Origin: Iodobacter fluviatilis
GTDB lineage: Bacteria > Pseudomonadota > Gammaproteobacteria > Burkholderiales > Chitinibacteraceae
Direction of reading: 5' to 3'
DNA length: 64,000 nt
Assembly (NCBI RefSeq): GCF_900451195.1
Contig: NZ_UGHR01000001.1
Location: 3,224,001 to 3,288,000 of the forward strand
Shown in pieces: positions 47,645 through 57,041 of the stretch. The first letter of the stretch is position 1; the number at the start of each line of letters is the position of its first letter. A program made the position numbers and the translations under genes. The notes beneath the pieces were generated by a model, which saw nothing but the letters and a program-made list of their open reading frames with translations, did not search any database and was not told where the DNA came from.

Positions 47645-49015
47645 ATGAGCACCGCAAAAATCAACCGCTTTATTCAAATTTTCAGCGATGCTTTTACCCG
47701 GCTGGATGCAGATGTTCCCATGCCACATATCGAGCGGCTGGCGATTTTAATCCACCGCGCCATGGAAAACAGAACCCGAAAGTATCACACCTCCATGCAT
47801 ATTTTTGAGCTGTGCGAAGGCCTAGGTGCAAGGCCCACACTGGCCGCTCTGTTTCACGATTTAGTCTATTACCAGCTGGACGGCTGCTTTCCCCAACAAA
47901 CCCATTCTTTACTCAGCAAAGTGTGCCATCTCGAAAATGGCGGGTTTATTTTGCAGGAAATGAGCCATGACCCGCTTGCCACTCTGTGTGCAGAAATTTT
48001 TAACTTCAAACCCTATCAGGCCCTGCCGCTCTATGGCGGGATGAATGAATTTTTAAGCGCAGTGGTGGCTGTCAGGCTGTTAAAACCCTACCTGCCTCTG
48101 AGTGATTTAATCGCCATTGTGGCCTGTATTGAAGCAACCATTCCTTTTCGGGCAACAGACACCAATGGCTGTGGGCTGCTGGAAGATAAAATCAGGCAGC
48201 AATGCAAAAAACGGCTTGAGATAGTGGATGACGCACAATGCGATGAATATGTAACAGAGGTCATGCATGAAGCGATCAGCTTAAGCAATGTGGATGTAGG
48301 CGGCTTTGCCGAAGCCAACCCCAGCAAGTTTTTATCATCCACCTGGCTACTAATTGAGGAATCAAACACCCCGCTCAACGCGGTTGGTGTTTACACCCTG
48401 CAAGACTATCGGATGGCCTTACTCAGAATGGAAAAATTTCTGCACGGCTTAAAAGCAGACGTTGTGTTTCATCAGTATGCTGGCGTTCCAGACACCGAAG
48501 AATATCAGCGCCTGAGCAAGGCCGCGCATAACAATATTATGTTTTCCTGTGATTTTCTGGCCGCAAAACTCACCTCCATTGCCCTGATCGAAGCTATGGC
48601 CGTCGAAACGGGAGGGGACTGCCCTGTATCCATGTTTTTGGGCGATATTCACAGCAGCAGCGGCACTAAACCAGAGCGTGCAGAAGATTACCTGCCCCTG
48701 CCGCACGATGCGCTGGATATCAGGCCTGAGCTGCTGCAGGTTTTTGAGCAGGGGCGCTCAGAAGAAACTGAGCTGGATCTCAATGCCTCCCCCCTTACGG
48801 CCTTTCTTTACCGCTGCTTAGGACATCAAGGCACATTACAGGCGTGGAAACAGGCACAACGCTTTTTCTCCGGCGAGCTATCCTCGCTTGATTTTCTTAA
48901 AAGCCTAGACCCTAAACTGGTTATTGCCATGACAGAAGCCTGTATGCATATTGCCATTTCCAGAAAAGAAGAACTGCAGCATCTGCATAGCAGTTTATCT
49001 GCTGCAGCCGCTTAA
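47645..49015 (+). CDS. HD-like metal phosphohydrolase protein, possible cyclic-nucleotide phosphodiesterase
   Basis: This 456-residue protein has no signal peptide. Near residue 46-52 it has YHTSMH and near 68-73 ALFHDL, the spacing of the H...HD metal site in HD-type phosphohydrolases. YHxxxH also resembles the YHNxxH signature of class I cyclic-nucleotide phosphodiesterases. The rest is helical with no recognised domain. It follows the cyclase gene by eight bases, so a role in degrading or binding the cyclic nucleotide is plausible but unproven. Alternatively it could be a COG4339-like hydrolase of unknown substrate. Confidence 0.7.
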   Translation: MSTAKINRFIQIFSDAFTRLDADVPMPHIERLAILIHRAMENRTRKYHTSMHIFELCEGLGARPTLAALFHDLVYYQLDGCFPQQTHSLLSKVCHLENGGFILQEMSHDPLATLCAEIFNFKPYQALPLYGGMNEFLSAVVAVRLLKPYLPLSDLIAIVACIEATIPFRATDTNGCGLLEDKIRQQCKKRLEIVDDAQCDEYVTEVMHEAISLSNVDVGGFAEANPSKFLSSTWLLIEESNTPLNAVGVYTLQDYRMALLRMEKFLHGLKADVVFHQYAGVPDTEEYQRLSKAAHNNIMFSCDFLAAKLTSIALIEAMAVETGGDCPVSMFLGDIHSSSGTKPERAEDYLPLPHDALDIRPELLQVFEQGRSEETELDLNASPLTAFLYRCLGHQGTLQAWKQAQRFFSGELSSLDFLKSLDPKLVIAMTEACMHIAISRKEELQHLHSSLSAAAA

Positions 49016-49490
49016 ACCACCCGGCTAAATATGCAGCCAACATCTTGTTTTGCTAAGCGGGCTTGCTTATCTGCAGAGCCTGGCAAGGCCTAATGCTTTT
49101 TTGCAAGCCACTCAGAGCAAGGGCAAATCAAGGCACGCCAGCAAAAGCATTAAAAAAAATCAGCACATTAAAAACGATGCAAGCCATTTGAAATAAATTC
49201 ATACGTCATTTCTCCGGCTTGTAAGGTAAATAGTAATGTTCTTAATTTATTTACAAGAACATGCTTACAGCGATATAAAGCACCCTCGTGCAAATTATGC
49301 CATCAAGATTGCGATGTGAAGTTTGGTAAGCCATTGTCTTTTGCAGTACAAAGTCCGCCCCACAGGGCCGCGCTTTCGTCTCCAGAAACCTGTTGCTCCC
49401 CTCATCATCCATCGCGCTGTATCAATGCCTGCCCGATTGCAAATCGATTGCTTTGGGCAATGCATCAAATTTTAACGAAGGAAGTATTAA
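49016..49490. other. intergenic region, no gene seen
   Basis: This stretch of 475 bases has a few small frames that lack ribosome sites and similarity. The ribosome site GAAGGAAG lies just before the M48 gene at 49491. It likely carries the promoter for that gene and a terminator for the upstream cyclase/HD operon, though no clear hairpin was found. Confidence 0.4.
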
Positions 49491-50246
49491 ATGAAATTGC
49501 GCTCTATCGCCCTTACCGGCCTGTTTACCTGTTTATTAGCCCCTGCAGCCTCTGCTTTTGATATTGGCGGCCTGATCAAGGCGGGTGAGCAAGCTTTGCA
49601 AGCCGCTACACTTTCAGACACCGATGTTAAATCACTGGCAAATCAGGCTTGCGTACAAAGCGATTCCGAATCAAAAATTGCACCGGCTAAAAACAAATAC
49701 AGCAAACGCATGGATGCGATTGCCAAAAAACTGGGCACGGATATCAACGGCCAACCTGTTAATTACAAAGTGTATTTAACCAACGATGTTAACGCATGGG
49801 CGATGGCAAATGGCTGCATCCGCGTATACAGCGGCCTGATGGATCTGATGACAGACGATGAAGTTATCGGCGTAGTGGGCCACGAAATGGGCCATGTGGC
49901 CCTAGGCCACTCCAAGAAAGCCATGCAAACCGCCTACGCTGTTGCTGCCGCACGCACCGCAGCGGGCTCATCCGGCAATGCCACCGTGGCCCAGCTCAAT
50001 GGCTCTGATTTAGGCGAATTTACTGAAGGCCTGATCAATGCTCAATTCTCGCAATCGCAAGAATCAGACGCAGATAATTTCTCTTTTGATGTGTTAACAC
50101 AGAAAAAATTAAACCGTGAAGCTCTTGCCTCTGCCTTCCAGAAACTGGAAAAACTGGGTGGCGGCGAGCACAGCATGCTGAGCTCGCACCCGGCATCTGC
50201 TGATCGCGCTAAAAACATCCAAAACCGCATCGCCAGCGGTAAATAA
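49491..50246 (+). CDS. M48 family metalloprotease, LoiP/YggG-like
   Basis: The 251-residue protein has a signal peptide (residues 1-22). The zinc site is HEMGH at residues 131-135 with the downstream Glu in SQSQESDADN. It belongs to the Oma1/LoiP-type M48 proteases, which cleave misfolded membrane or envelope proteins and are linked to stress. The first residue after the signal is not a lipobox Cys, so it is soluble periplasmic rather than lipid-anchored. A terminator follows. Confidence 0.9.
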   Translation: MKLRSIALTGLFTCLLAPAASAFDIGGLIKAGEQALQAATLSDTDVKSLANQACVQSDSESKIAPAKNKYSKRMDAIAKKLGTDINGQPVNYKVYLTNDVNAWAMANGCIRVYSGLMDLMTDDEVIGVVGHEMGHVALGHSKKAMQTAYAVAAARTAAGSSGNATVAQLNGSDLGEFTEGLINAQFSQSQESDADNFSFDVLTQKKLNREALASAFQKLEKLGGGEHSMLSSHPASADRAKNIQNRIASGK

Positions 50247-50269
50247 AAGCTAAAAGCTTAATACGCAGA

Positions 50270-50308
50270 GGGGCTTTGCTTTATTTTTAAATAAGCAAAG
50301 CCCCTTTT
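50270..50308 (+). terminator. terminator after the M48 protease gene
   Basis: GGGGCTTTGCTT pairs with its complement AGCAAAGCCCC around an AT-rich core and is followed by TTTT. Confidence 0.88.
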
Positions 50309-50465
50309 CACACACCCTTCCCCTGCGATCAATCTCTGCCTGCATCCATCTGAAGATACAAGCTTAAAAATCACTGCCGTTTTATTGTCTACTCTATTAA
50401 TATATATGTACGCTATATGTCAGCAAGCCAACACACTGCATTAACTACCTTCAGGAAATCCATCC

Positions 50466-51428
50466 TTGCAGATCAAACCATTCTGTCTTTGCCTTGCTAT
50501 TGTCCTGCTTTGTGCCTGCGGTAAAAAAGAAGAAATGGGCGACATGCCTGCCGAAGCAAGCACTGCCGGCTCAGCGGCAAATAGCGCCCCAGTCAGCAGC
50601 AAAGAACAGCTTAGCTCCAGCGCCAACACCTATAGCGATAGTACCCGCCAGTTTATCCGCACGGCCGATGCTAAGTTTCAAGTGAAAGATGTATATAAAT
50701 CTGCACTGATTATTGAAGACATCACCGCTCAGCTGGGTGGCTTTGTAGAAAAGAACGCCATTAAATCTGAAATTGCCCAAATTCACTTTGAAGCGATTGG
50801 CGATAATAAAAAACTAAAACTCACTGAATACACCGTAAATGGCGCATTGATCATTCGGGTGCCCAGCGAAAAAACCCAGGATTTTCTGCGCCAAATTGCG
50901 GGGCAAATCACCTTTTTAAATGAGCGTACTTTCCTCGCGCAAGATGCACAATTTGAGCTACTGAAACAAAGACTGGGCGTTCGCCGCAATCAGGAAACGC
51001 AAAGCCAAATGGGCAAAGCCGCCAAAAACAGTGGCAATGCAGAAGACAAAGCCATTGCAATTGATGCACAAGACAGCAGCAAACAAGCCAGAGACAACGC
51101 GATTATTCTGGAAAAAGAATTCGCCGATCAAGTGGCATTCAGCAAAATCACTTTATTTTTGGATCAGCCCTCACAGATCAATCAAACCGAAGTCAGCGAT
51201 ACAGAAGCCATCATCAAACAAGCCCGCCCAAACTTTTTCTACCGTATGGGGAAAGCAATTCAATCAGGCTGGTATTCGGGGCTGGACGCCAGTATCGAGC
51301 TGATGAAAATCTGGCCTTTATGGCTGGTGATTGCAGCGATTGCTTTATTAATACGCAAGTTTAGAAAAACTAAAAAAGTATCTGAAATAAAATCAGAGCA
51401 TGAAACAAAAATAAGCGACGTAGAGTAA
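50466..51428 (+). CDS. DUF4349 family lipoprotein
   Basis: The 320-residue protein uses a TTG start (50466), supported by AGGAAA 8 bases upstream. It has a lipoprotein signal with lipobox LLCAC (Cys near 18), a DUF4349 domain (TRQFIRTADAKFQVKDV to AQDAQFELLKQRLGV) and a coiled coil. It ends in a C-terminal membrane span (about 278-296) with a Lys/Arg-rich tail. The family's function is unknown; similar proteins anchor between membrane leaflets and are seen widely in Gram-negative bacteria. It is monocistronic. Confidence 0.83.
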   Translation: MQIKPFCLCLAIVLLCACGKKEEMGDMPAEASTAGSAANSAPVSSKEQLSSSANTYSDSTRQFIRTADAKFQVKDVYKSALIIEDITAQLGGFVEKNAIKSEIAQIHFEAIGDNKKLKLTEYTVNGALIIRVPSEKTQDFLRQIAGQITFLNERTFLAQDAQFELLKQRLGVRRNQETQSQMGKAAKNSGNAEDKAIAIDAQDSSKQARDNAIILEKEFADQVAFSKITLFLDQPSQINQTEVSDTEAIIKQARPNFFYRMGKAIQSGWYSGLDASIELMKIWPLWLVIAAIALLIRKFRKTKKVSEIKSEHETKISDVE

Positions 51429-51568
51429 TAAGCAAGCCGCCTTGCCATTTAATCCTCTGAGCTTTAAAGCCCATTCTGCAGGAATGGCTTAAACTGCAAA
51501 ACGGCATCCACCGTGCGGTCGCAGCTAAAGCCAGCCCTGTAAAAAAACTCACTTTTCGATGTTGGCTT

Positions 51569-51595
51569 GCCTTGCTAGGACGGCCCTAGCAAGGC
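51569..51595. terminator. palindromic hairpin between DUF4349 gene and azoR
   Basis: An 11-bp stem GCCTTGCTAGG / CCTAGCAAGGC with a 5-base loop sits between the two convergent genes. It lacks a T tract, so it could be a rho-dependent barrier or protein site. Confidence 0.5.
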
Positions 51596-51632
51596 TTCAT
51601 CAATTCAAACATTCCGCACAAACATGCGCTTT

Positions 51633-52322
51633 TCAACCTAAAAACAAAGCCTCCGCCCCGGCCTTTTGCCGTGCTAAACCGTCCACTACATCCTCTGCCC
51701 GCCTGAGCGATTGTGCCAAACGATCGTCAGCAAATTCATCATATTCAACCGCCACGCCCTCTGTGTGGGTAATGCCGATATATGCAAATGCTGTTTTCAC
51801 AGCGGCCTCCACATGGTTACTTGCTGCTAACCGCCCGCCTGAATCGTAACCAAAATCACCACGGGCAGATAACAACACCAGCCGCTTAGCTTGCCCGGTC
51901 AGCATGGGCCAGTAAGGCTGGCCTTTGCGAGTGCGATCAAAACCAAAAGTCACACCCACCCGTACAATATTGTCGATATATGCCTTAAATTGCGCAGGCG
52001 GCCCAAAGTTATACATCGGCACGCCCGCAACAATGACATCAGCAGCGAGTAACTCACTGATCAATAGATCGCTTTCAGCCAGCACATCTCTCATCCACGC
52101 CTCACGAGCTTCCACGGGCGTAAACGCAGCATGGATCCATTGCCCGGTAATAAACGCAGGCGGCGCAGCACCCAAATCACGGTAAATCACTCGCCCATGG
52201 GGATGCTGGTTTAGCCATTGCTTCGCAAAACGAGCGCTCAGGCGGCGAGTGTGCGATCCATGAAGATCTTCCCCAGAAAAACCACTGCGTGCACTTGAAT
52301 CAAGGTGTAATAAGGTCGGCAT
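51633..52322 (-). CDS. azoR: FMN-dependent NADH-azoreductase
   Basis: The 229-residue flavodoxin-fold protein has the FMN-binding LHLDSSAR at the start, VPMYNFGPPAQFKAYIDNIVRVG in the middle and SARGDFGY near 150, as in AzoR/AcpD. It reduces azo compounds and quinones using NADH. It is slightly longer than Escherichia coli AzoR (201). It is divergent from a LysR regulator at 52443, which probably controls it. Confidence 0.92.
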   Translation of the reverse strand: MPTLLHLDSSARSGFSGEDLHGSHTRRLSARFAKQWLNQHPHGRVIYRDLGAAPPAFITGQWIHAAFTPVEAREAWMRDVLAESDLLISELLAADVIVAGVPMYNFGPPAQFKAYIDNIVRVGVTFGFDRTRKGQPYWPMLTGQAKRLVLLSARGDFGYDSGGRLAASNHVEAAVKTAFAYIGITHTEGVAVEYDEFADDRLAQSLRRAEDVVDGLARQKAGAEALFLG

Positions 52323-52442
52323 GTTTTAAACTCCAATCAGTGATTAAATTCATTCATGCCTTAGTTTGTTTTAATTAATTCAACGCTACAAACGAGTAAT
52401 TTTGCTGCTATAACTGATTTAAATTCATGTATGATTTTAAGT

Positions 52443-53348
52443 ATGAGACCCAGACTCCCCTCCCTTTCTGCCCTGCGTGCCTTTGAAGCAGCCGCGCGGT
52501 TAAAGAGCTTTAAGCTGGCAGCAGAAGCGCTGTCCGTCAGCCCCACTGCGATCAGCCACCAAATTCGAATACTGGAAGACAGCTTGTCTTGCGCGCTTTT
52601 TGTACGCCAAACGCGAAAAGTTGATTTGAGTGCCGAGGGTGAATTACTTTACGCCGCCACAAAAGAAGGCTTTGATTGCATTGCGGCGGGCCTTGAGCGC
52701 TTGCGGGCAAGACAGCGCAGCACAGTGACGCTTTCAGCAACGCCTGCCTTTACCACAAAATGGCTGGTGCCCCGCATGGCGGCGTTTCAAGCAGCGCATC
52801 CTGAAATCGATCTGCATATTCACGCATCAAATCAAGCTGTGGATTTGCACTCAGGTGCCGTTGATTTAGCCATTCGTTATGGCCAGGGCAGCTATCACGA
52901 CTTACTGGCCACGCGACTACTGCAAGACCACTTTGCACCCGTTGCCAGCAAGCAACTGCACATCCGGCAGTTATCCGATTTAAGCCTGCATCCGCTGATT
53001 CACTTTGACTGGCACAGCCCGCCACCAACGCATTTAACATGGACGGGCTGGCTACAAAATGCAGGGATAAGCGATCTGGATAGCACAGCGGGTATTCGTT
53101 ATTCAGAAGAAAGCCACGCCATCCAAGCCGCCCTTGCCGGGCAAGGCGTCGCGCTGCTGAGTTTAGAATTAGTCAGAGAAGAAATAGCAATGGGCCTGCT
53201 GGAAGCGCCTTTAACGCCGATCGTCGAAGGGCTGGCCTATCACCTTGTACGTTCGGCACTAAAACCAGCTGCTGCGCCTGTAACCCTCGTTGAAGAATGG
53301 TTGATACAAGCAGCGAGCACTCACCCAAAAGAATACTCAGGCCTGTAG
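52443..53348 (+). CDS. LysR family regulator (GcvA type), probably of azoR
   Basis: The protein is 301 residues from the ATG at 52443, which gives the GcvA-like MRPRLPSLSALRAFEAAARL start; an ATG four codons upstream is also possible. The winged helix spans residues 1-60, and the effector domain includes TPAFTTKWLVPRMAAFQ and the C-terminal LVRSALKP. It is divergent from azoR, with 120 bases between starts, the usual layout for control of a neighbouring enzyme gene. Confidence 0.88.
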   Translation: MRPRLPSLSALRAFEAAARLKSFKLAAEALSVSPTAISHQIRILEDSLSCALFVRQTRKVDLSAEGELLYAATKEGFDCIAAGLERLRARQRSTVTLSATPAFTTKWLVPRMAAFQAAHPEIDLHIHASNQAVDLHSGAVDLAIRYGQGSYHDLLATRLLQDHFAPVASKQLHIRQLSDLSLHPLIHFDWHSPPPTHLTWTGWLQNAGISDLDSTAGIRYSEESHAIQAALAGQGVALLSLELVREEIAMGLLEAPLTPIVEGLAYHLVRSALKPAAAPVTLVEEWLIQAASTHPKEYSGL

Positions 53349-53420
53349 ACACAGAAATCAGTACGCACACAAAGAACGCCCTACACCAGCCCTAATGCCG
53401 TTCACTTAAGGTATTGGTTT

Positions 53421-53541
53421 TGCTTCCCCCTTTGTAAAAGGGGGATTGAGGGGGATTTGCCTTTGGTTTTTTGCTTATTAAAGCTCAGCGTCTACTGCAA
53501 ATCCCCCCTGGCCCCCCTTTTTCAAAGGGGGGAAATTAAGC
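53421..53541. repeat. long imperfect inverted repeat (CCCCCTTT-type)
   Basis: The left arm TGCTTCCCCCTTTGTAAAAG-GGGGATTGAGGGGGATTTGC (53421-53460) matches the reverse complement of GCAAATCCCCCCTGGCCCCCC through TAAGC (53496-53541). It is a dispersed-type intergenic repeat that covers most of the 53349-53661 gap; frames in it are not real genes. Confidence 0.75.
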
Positions 53542-53661
53542 AAAATCGCTTAAGTAAACGGTTTTACTACACCAGCCCCGCTTTTCTCTGTGCCCTCCCT
53601 ATGCTTTTTTTAGCGCTGTGCCTGCTGATTCTTTTTACTTTGAAAGGTTTATTCCGCAAGC

Positions 53662-54132
53662 TTACAACGCCAAATACGTCTCAAACTTACTTCTGAACAT
53701 CGAAAAAAAGCTTCTTACATTGCGGATATTCGATTGGGTGGCAAACAGGCGATGGGCCAGCTGGTGATAAGCGTTCATATCTGCCACCTGAATAATCAGC
53801 ACAAAATCCGGCCCCGGCGAGACACGATAACATTGCTGCACGGTTTTTTCGGTGGCGGCGAGCTGCTCAAACTCCTGCATCTTTTCAGATGTCTGCACAT
53901 CCAGCGTAATTTCAACGATGGCTGTTAAGCCTGCGCCTACTTTTTCTGGCGCTAAAATCGCCACCTGCTTGGCAATCACGCCTGCATCGATTAAACGCTT
54001 AACCCGGCGTAAACAGGTGGGCGGCGAGGCGTGCACCTTGGCGGCCAGATCTTGATTACTTAATGAAGAATCTTGCTGTAATTGTTGCAAGATGCGCTTA
54101 TCCAGCTCGTCTAAAGCCGTAATGGACGTCAT
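53662..54132 (-). CDS. Lrp/AsnC family transcriptional regulator
   Basis: The 156-residue protein has an N-terminal helix-turn-helix (ALDELDKRILQQLQQDSSLSNQDLAAKVHASPPTCLRRVKRL) and a C-terminal RAM domain (GLTAIVEITLDVQ, CYRVSPGPDFVLIIQVAD). Lrp-type proteins bind amino acids and form octamers that wrap DNA. It lies next to and divergent from glmS, as in several Neisseriales genomes, though direct control of glmS is not established. The target genes are unknown. Confidence 0.92.
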   Translation of the reverse strand: MTSITALDELDKRILQQLQQDSSLSNQDLAAKVHASPPTCLRRVKRLIDAGVIAKQVAILAPEKVGAGLTAIVEITLDVQTSEKMQEFEQLAATEKTVQQCYRVSPGPDFVLIIQVADMNAYHQLAHRLFATQSNIRNVRSFFSMFRSKFETYLAL

Positions 54133-54284
54133 AAAAGTTCACTATTTAAATAAATATGAAATAAAAATTCACACAAATGAATGGTAATACATATATTTCA
54201 TAATATATTAAATTTTGAAAGATATATTCACTACAAACCCTTTAGCATGGCTATATTCCAATAAATATTCCTTCCGAGGTTGCT

Positions 54285-56102
54285 ATGTGCGGTATTGTCG
54301 GTGCAGTTGCTCAGCGTAATATCACCCCTATTTTGCTGGAAGGGCTTAAGCGGCTTGAATACCGTGGCTACGATTCCTGCGGCGTGGCCTTGCATGTGGA
54401 TGGCAAGCTGCAACGCTCGCGCAGCACATCCCGCGTCACCGAGCTGCAAGCGCAAATCGATCAAACCGGCTTAGCAGGCTTTACTGGCATTGCCCACACC
54501 CGCTGGGCCACCCACGGCGTGCCTTCATCGGCCAATGCTCACCCGCATTTTTCTAAAGAACGCATTGCGCTGGTGCACAACGGCATTATCGAAAACCACG
54601 AAGAGCTGCGCGCCGAGCTGACCTCCGCTGGCTATGCATTTGAAAGCCAGACCGATACCGAGGTGATCGCCCATCTGATTGATCATCTTTACCATGGCGA
54701 TTTATTTGAAAGCGTGCAGCAAGCAGTGAAACGCTTAACTGGCGCTTTTGCCATTGCCGTATTTTGCCGCGACGAGCCGCACCGCGTGGTCGGCGCACGT
54801 CTAGGTTCCCCCCTGATTGTGGGCGTAGGCCAGGGTGAAAACTTTATTGCCTCAGATGCCATGGCGCTGGCAGGGATCACCGACCAGATTATTTATCTGG
54901 AAGAAGGCGATGTAGTTGATCTGCAATTACAAAAATGCTGGATTGTGGACAGCCAAGGCAAACCAGCACAGCGAAAAGTGCGTACCGTACACGCCCACAG
55001 CGGCGCGGCCGAGCTGGGCCCTTACCGCCATTACATGCAAAAAGAGATTTTTGAGCAGCCACGCGCCATTGCCGACACGCTAGAGGGTGTTGCCAATATC
55101 ATGCCCGAGCTGTTTGGCGATAAAGCCTATGGCATTTTTAAAGAAATTGATTCCGTACTGATTCTGGCCTGCGGCACCAGCTATTACGCCGGTCTCACCG
55201 CAAAATACTGGATAGAATCCATCGCCAAAATTACGGTGAATGTAGAAATCGCCAGCGAATACCGCTATCGCGATAGCGTACCTAATCCTAAAAGCCTAGT
55301 GGTAACCATTAGCCAGAGCGGCGAAACCGCCGACACCCTGGCCGCGCTCAAACACGCCCGCAATCAGGGCATGTTTCACACCCTTACTGTGTGCAATGTG
55401 GCCACCAGCGCCATGGTGCGCGAATGCGAGCTGGCCTATATCACCCATGCCGGGGTAGAAGTCGGCGTGGCCTCCACCAAAGCCTTTACCACCCAACTGG
55501 CGGCGCTATTCTTACTGGCGCTGTCTTTAGCGCAAATCAAGGGCAGATTGAGCGACGCGCAAGAAGCCGAGCACATCAAAGCCATGCGTCACCTGCCCGT
55601 TGCCATCAGCGCTGTGCTGGCGCTGGAGCCGCAAATCATTGCATGGGCCGAGCAATTTGCAGCCAAAGAAAACGCCCTCTTCCTAGGCCGCGGCCTGCAC
55701 TACCCGATCGCCATGGAAGGCGCGCTTAAGCTCAAAGAAATATCCTATATCCACGCCGAAGCCTACCCCGCTGGCGAGCTGAAACACGGCCCACTGGCGC
55801 TGGTGACCAAAGAAATGCCTGTCGTTACCGTGGCCCCCAACGACACCCTGATCGAAAAGCTCAAATCCAATATGCAGGAAGTACGCGCCCGTGGTGGCGA
55901 GTTGTATGTATTTGCCGACGCCGATTCACGCATCACCGCCAGCGAAGGCGTGCACGTCATCCGCCTGCCCGAACACTACGGCCTGCTCTCCCCCATCCTG
56001 CACACCGTACCCTTACAACTACTGGCCTACCACACCGCACTGGCACGCGGCACGGATGTAGATAAGCCGAGGAATTTGGCTAAGAGCGTTACGGTGGAGT
56101 GA
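54285..56102 (+). CDS. glmS: glutamine-fructose-6-phosphate aminotransferase (isomerizing)
   Basis: The protein is 605 residues. Cys2 in [10 protein letters not shown] is the N-terminal nucleophile of the glutaminase domain. The isomerase domain has the SIS motifs ([36 protein letters not shown]) and ends [12 protein letters not shown]. It makes glucosamine-6-phosphate, the first step to UDP-GlcNAc for peptidoglycan and LPS. The last codons are the conserved TnsD target of Tn7; a Tn7-like end lies 26 bases downstream. Confidence 0.97.
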   Translation: MCGIVGAVAQRNITPILLEGLKRLEYRGYDSCGVALHVDGKLQRSRSTSRVTELQAQIDQTGLAGFTGIAHTRWATHGVPSSANAHPHFSKERIALVHNGIIENHEELRAELTSAGYAFESQTDTEVIAHLIDHLYHGDLFESVQQAVKRLTGAFAIAVFCRDEPHRVVGARLGSPLIVGVGQGENFIASDAMALAGITDQIIYLEEGDVVDLQLQKCWIVDSQGKPAQRKVRTVHAHSGAAELGPYRHYMQKEIFEQPRAIADTLEGVANIMPELFGDKAYGIFKEIDSVLILACGTSYYAGLTAKYWIESIAKITVNVEIASEYRYRDSVPNPKSLVVTISQSGETADTLAALKHARNQGMFHTLTVCNVATSAMVRECELAYITHAGVEVGVASTKAFTTQLAALFLLALSLAQIKGRLSDAQEAEHIKAMRHLPVAISAVLALEPQIIAWAEQFAAKENALFLGRGLHYPIAMEGALKLKEISYIHAEAYPAGELKHGPLALVTKEMPVVTVAPNDTLIEKLKSNMQEVRARGGELYVFADADSRITASEGVHVIRLPEHYGLLSPILHTVPLQLLAYHTALARGTDVDKPRNLAKSVTVE

Positions 56103-56128
56103 GGGGGATAGTTAGTTAATTTTTTTGA

Positions 56129-56196
56129 TGTCGACAAATAAAAAAGTTTGACACAATATAAAAAAGTTTGACACAAACTAAAAAAGTTTGACACAA
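56129..56196 (+). mobile_element. Tn7-like transposon end at the glmS attachment site
   Basis: TGTCGACA (56129-56136) is followed by three perfect copies of TAAAAAAGTTTGACACAA at 56139, 56159 and 56179, exactly 20 bases apart. Tn7-family ends start with TGT and carry arrays of about 22-bp TnsB sites, and Tn7 inserts about 25 bases after the glmS stop codon. Here TGT starts 26 bases after the stop. The five bases TTTGA (56124-56128) would be the target duplication. No tns gene is seen in the following 7.8 kb, so this is a relic or the transposase lies beyond the window. Confidence 0.72.
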
Positions 56197-56264
56197 CTTT
56201 AATACGACAATGACTATTTATCTTCAATAGTTTTTGGTCCTATACCGCTCTCCTTTGCCTAGGG

Positions 56265-56305
56265 AAAGCCCTTATCCTTCCCAAAAAGGAAGTGAGGGCT
56301 TTTTG
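56265..56305 (+). terminator. rho-independent terminator inside the Tn7-like end region
   Basis: AAAGCCCT-TAT-CCTTCC pairs with GGAAG-TG-AGGGCTTT to form a long hairpin followed by T5. It may terminate glmS transcription that reads through the repeats. Confidence 0.88.
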
Positions 56306-56329
56306 TTATTTTACATTTTCATTCTCCTC

Positions 56330-56584
56330 TCAAGCCGTATACCCTTACCTACAGCACAAATCGCAAAAGCAATTACAAGGTGGACTTCGTGATGCAACAT
56401 TTTTTGTAGGCGCTGATGGAATTGACGCCATGTTCCAATTCCCAGCCTTATGGAAACGATGCATAAGGTGGCAAAAGCACGTGTGGGACACTGCCTAGCT
56501 GATCACTATGTGAATGCATATGAAACTCACTTGGCAATGCCATCGTGGACAGATCTGGGATGCTATTACGAGCATGATTCTTAG
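56330..56584 (+). pseudogene. possible gene remnant with a frameshift
   Basis: One frame gives GGLRDATFFVGADGIDAMFQF up to about 56455, and a shifted frame from 56459 gives MHKVAKARVGHCLADHYVNA through CYYEHDS before a stop at 56584. The two pieces look coding and lie side by side with a shift near 56457. The family is not recognised and the call is tentative. Confidence 0.3.
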
Positions 56585-56746
56585 TGGGCATTGGTGTCCG
56601 CAATGTAGCTTTTAAAGACAGATTAAAAGCCCCCACAGCAAGGCACAGAAAAAGGATGAGGTTTCTGAATGGCACGGATATTAGAGCAGATGTTTTAAAA
56701 ATTATCCCTTGGTCCAGTTGAAGTAGGTTGCCAAATAAAGGTGCCT

Positions 56747-56938
56747 TTATTTTTTTGAGCAAGGTGGCACTATTTCTTGCAATTGCACTGAACCATCGTC
56801 CTGAAATTGGCAATCGAGAACATCTCCCTCTACCCACCCCATTTCTTCCAATAAGCCATCAGGAAAGAGCAATATGCCATCGCCGCTACCATCACCAGCG
56901 TCTTGAATTGTAGTGCACCACCTTTTAGCCATTACCAT
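56747..56938 (-). CDS. AbrB/MazE-like small DNA-binding protein
   Basis: The protein is 63 residues from the ATG at 56938, preceded by AGTAAGGA. It contains DGILLFPDGLLEEMGWVEGDVLDC, the swapped-hairpin AbrB/MazE fold pattern (beta-loop-beta with a PxxLLExxGWxxGD motif). It ends VQLQEI. These are usually antitoxins or transcription factors; no toxin partner is next to it. The 98-codon frame from 57043 overlaps the IS66 end and is not the likely start. Confidence 0.75.
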   Translation of the reverse strand: MVMAKRWCTTIQDAGDGSGDGILLFPDGLLEEMGWVEGDVLDCQFQDDGSVQLQEIVPPCSKK

Positions 56939-57041
56939 TGTCCTTACTCCAAATGAAAATGGTAAGCATCCAGCCGACCCACGTTGAATAGCGTTATCGT
57001 TCCTTGGGATGATCGTGTCCACGATAAACTTAGGTGGACAC

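Noticed and set aside
49316..49561. 81-codon frame before the M48 gene
   Set aside because: It overlaps the signal peptide region of the real gene in another frame and lacks a ribosome site.
53457..53696. 79-codon frame
   Set aside because: It is made of the inverted repeat and AT-rich spacer and overlaps the Lrp gene end.
56448..56837. 129-codon minus-strand frame
   Set aside because: It overlaps the AbrB-like gene and a putative plus-strand remnant and has no recognisable family or ribosome site.
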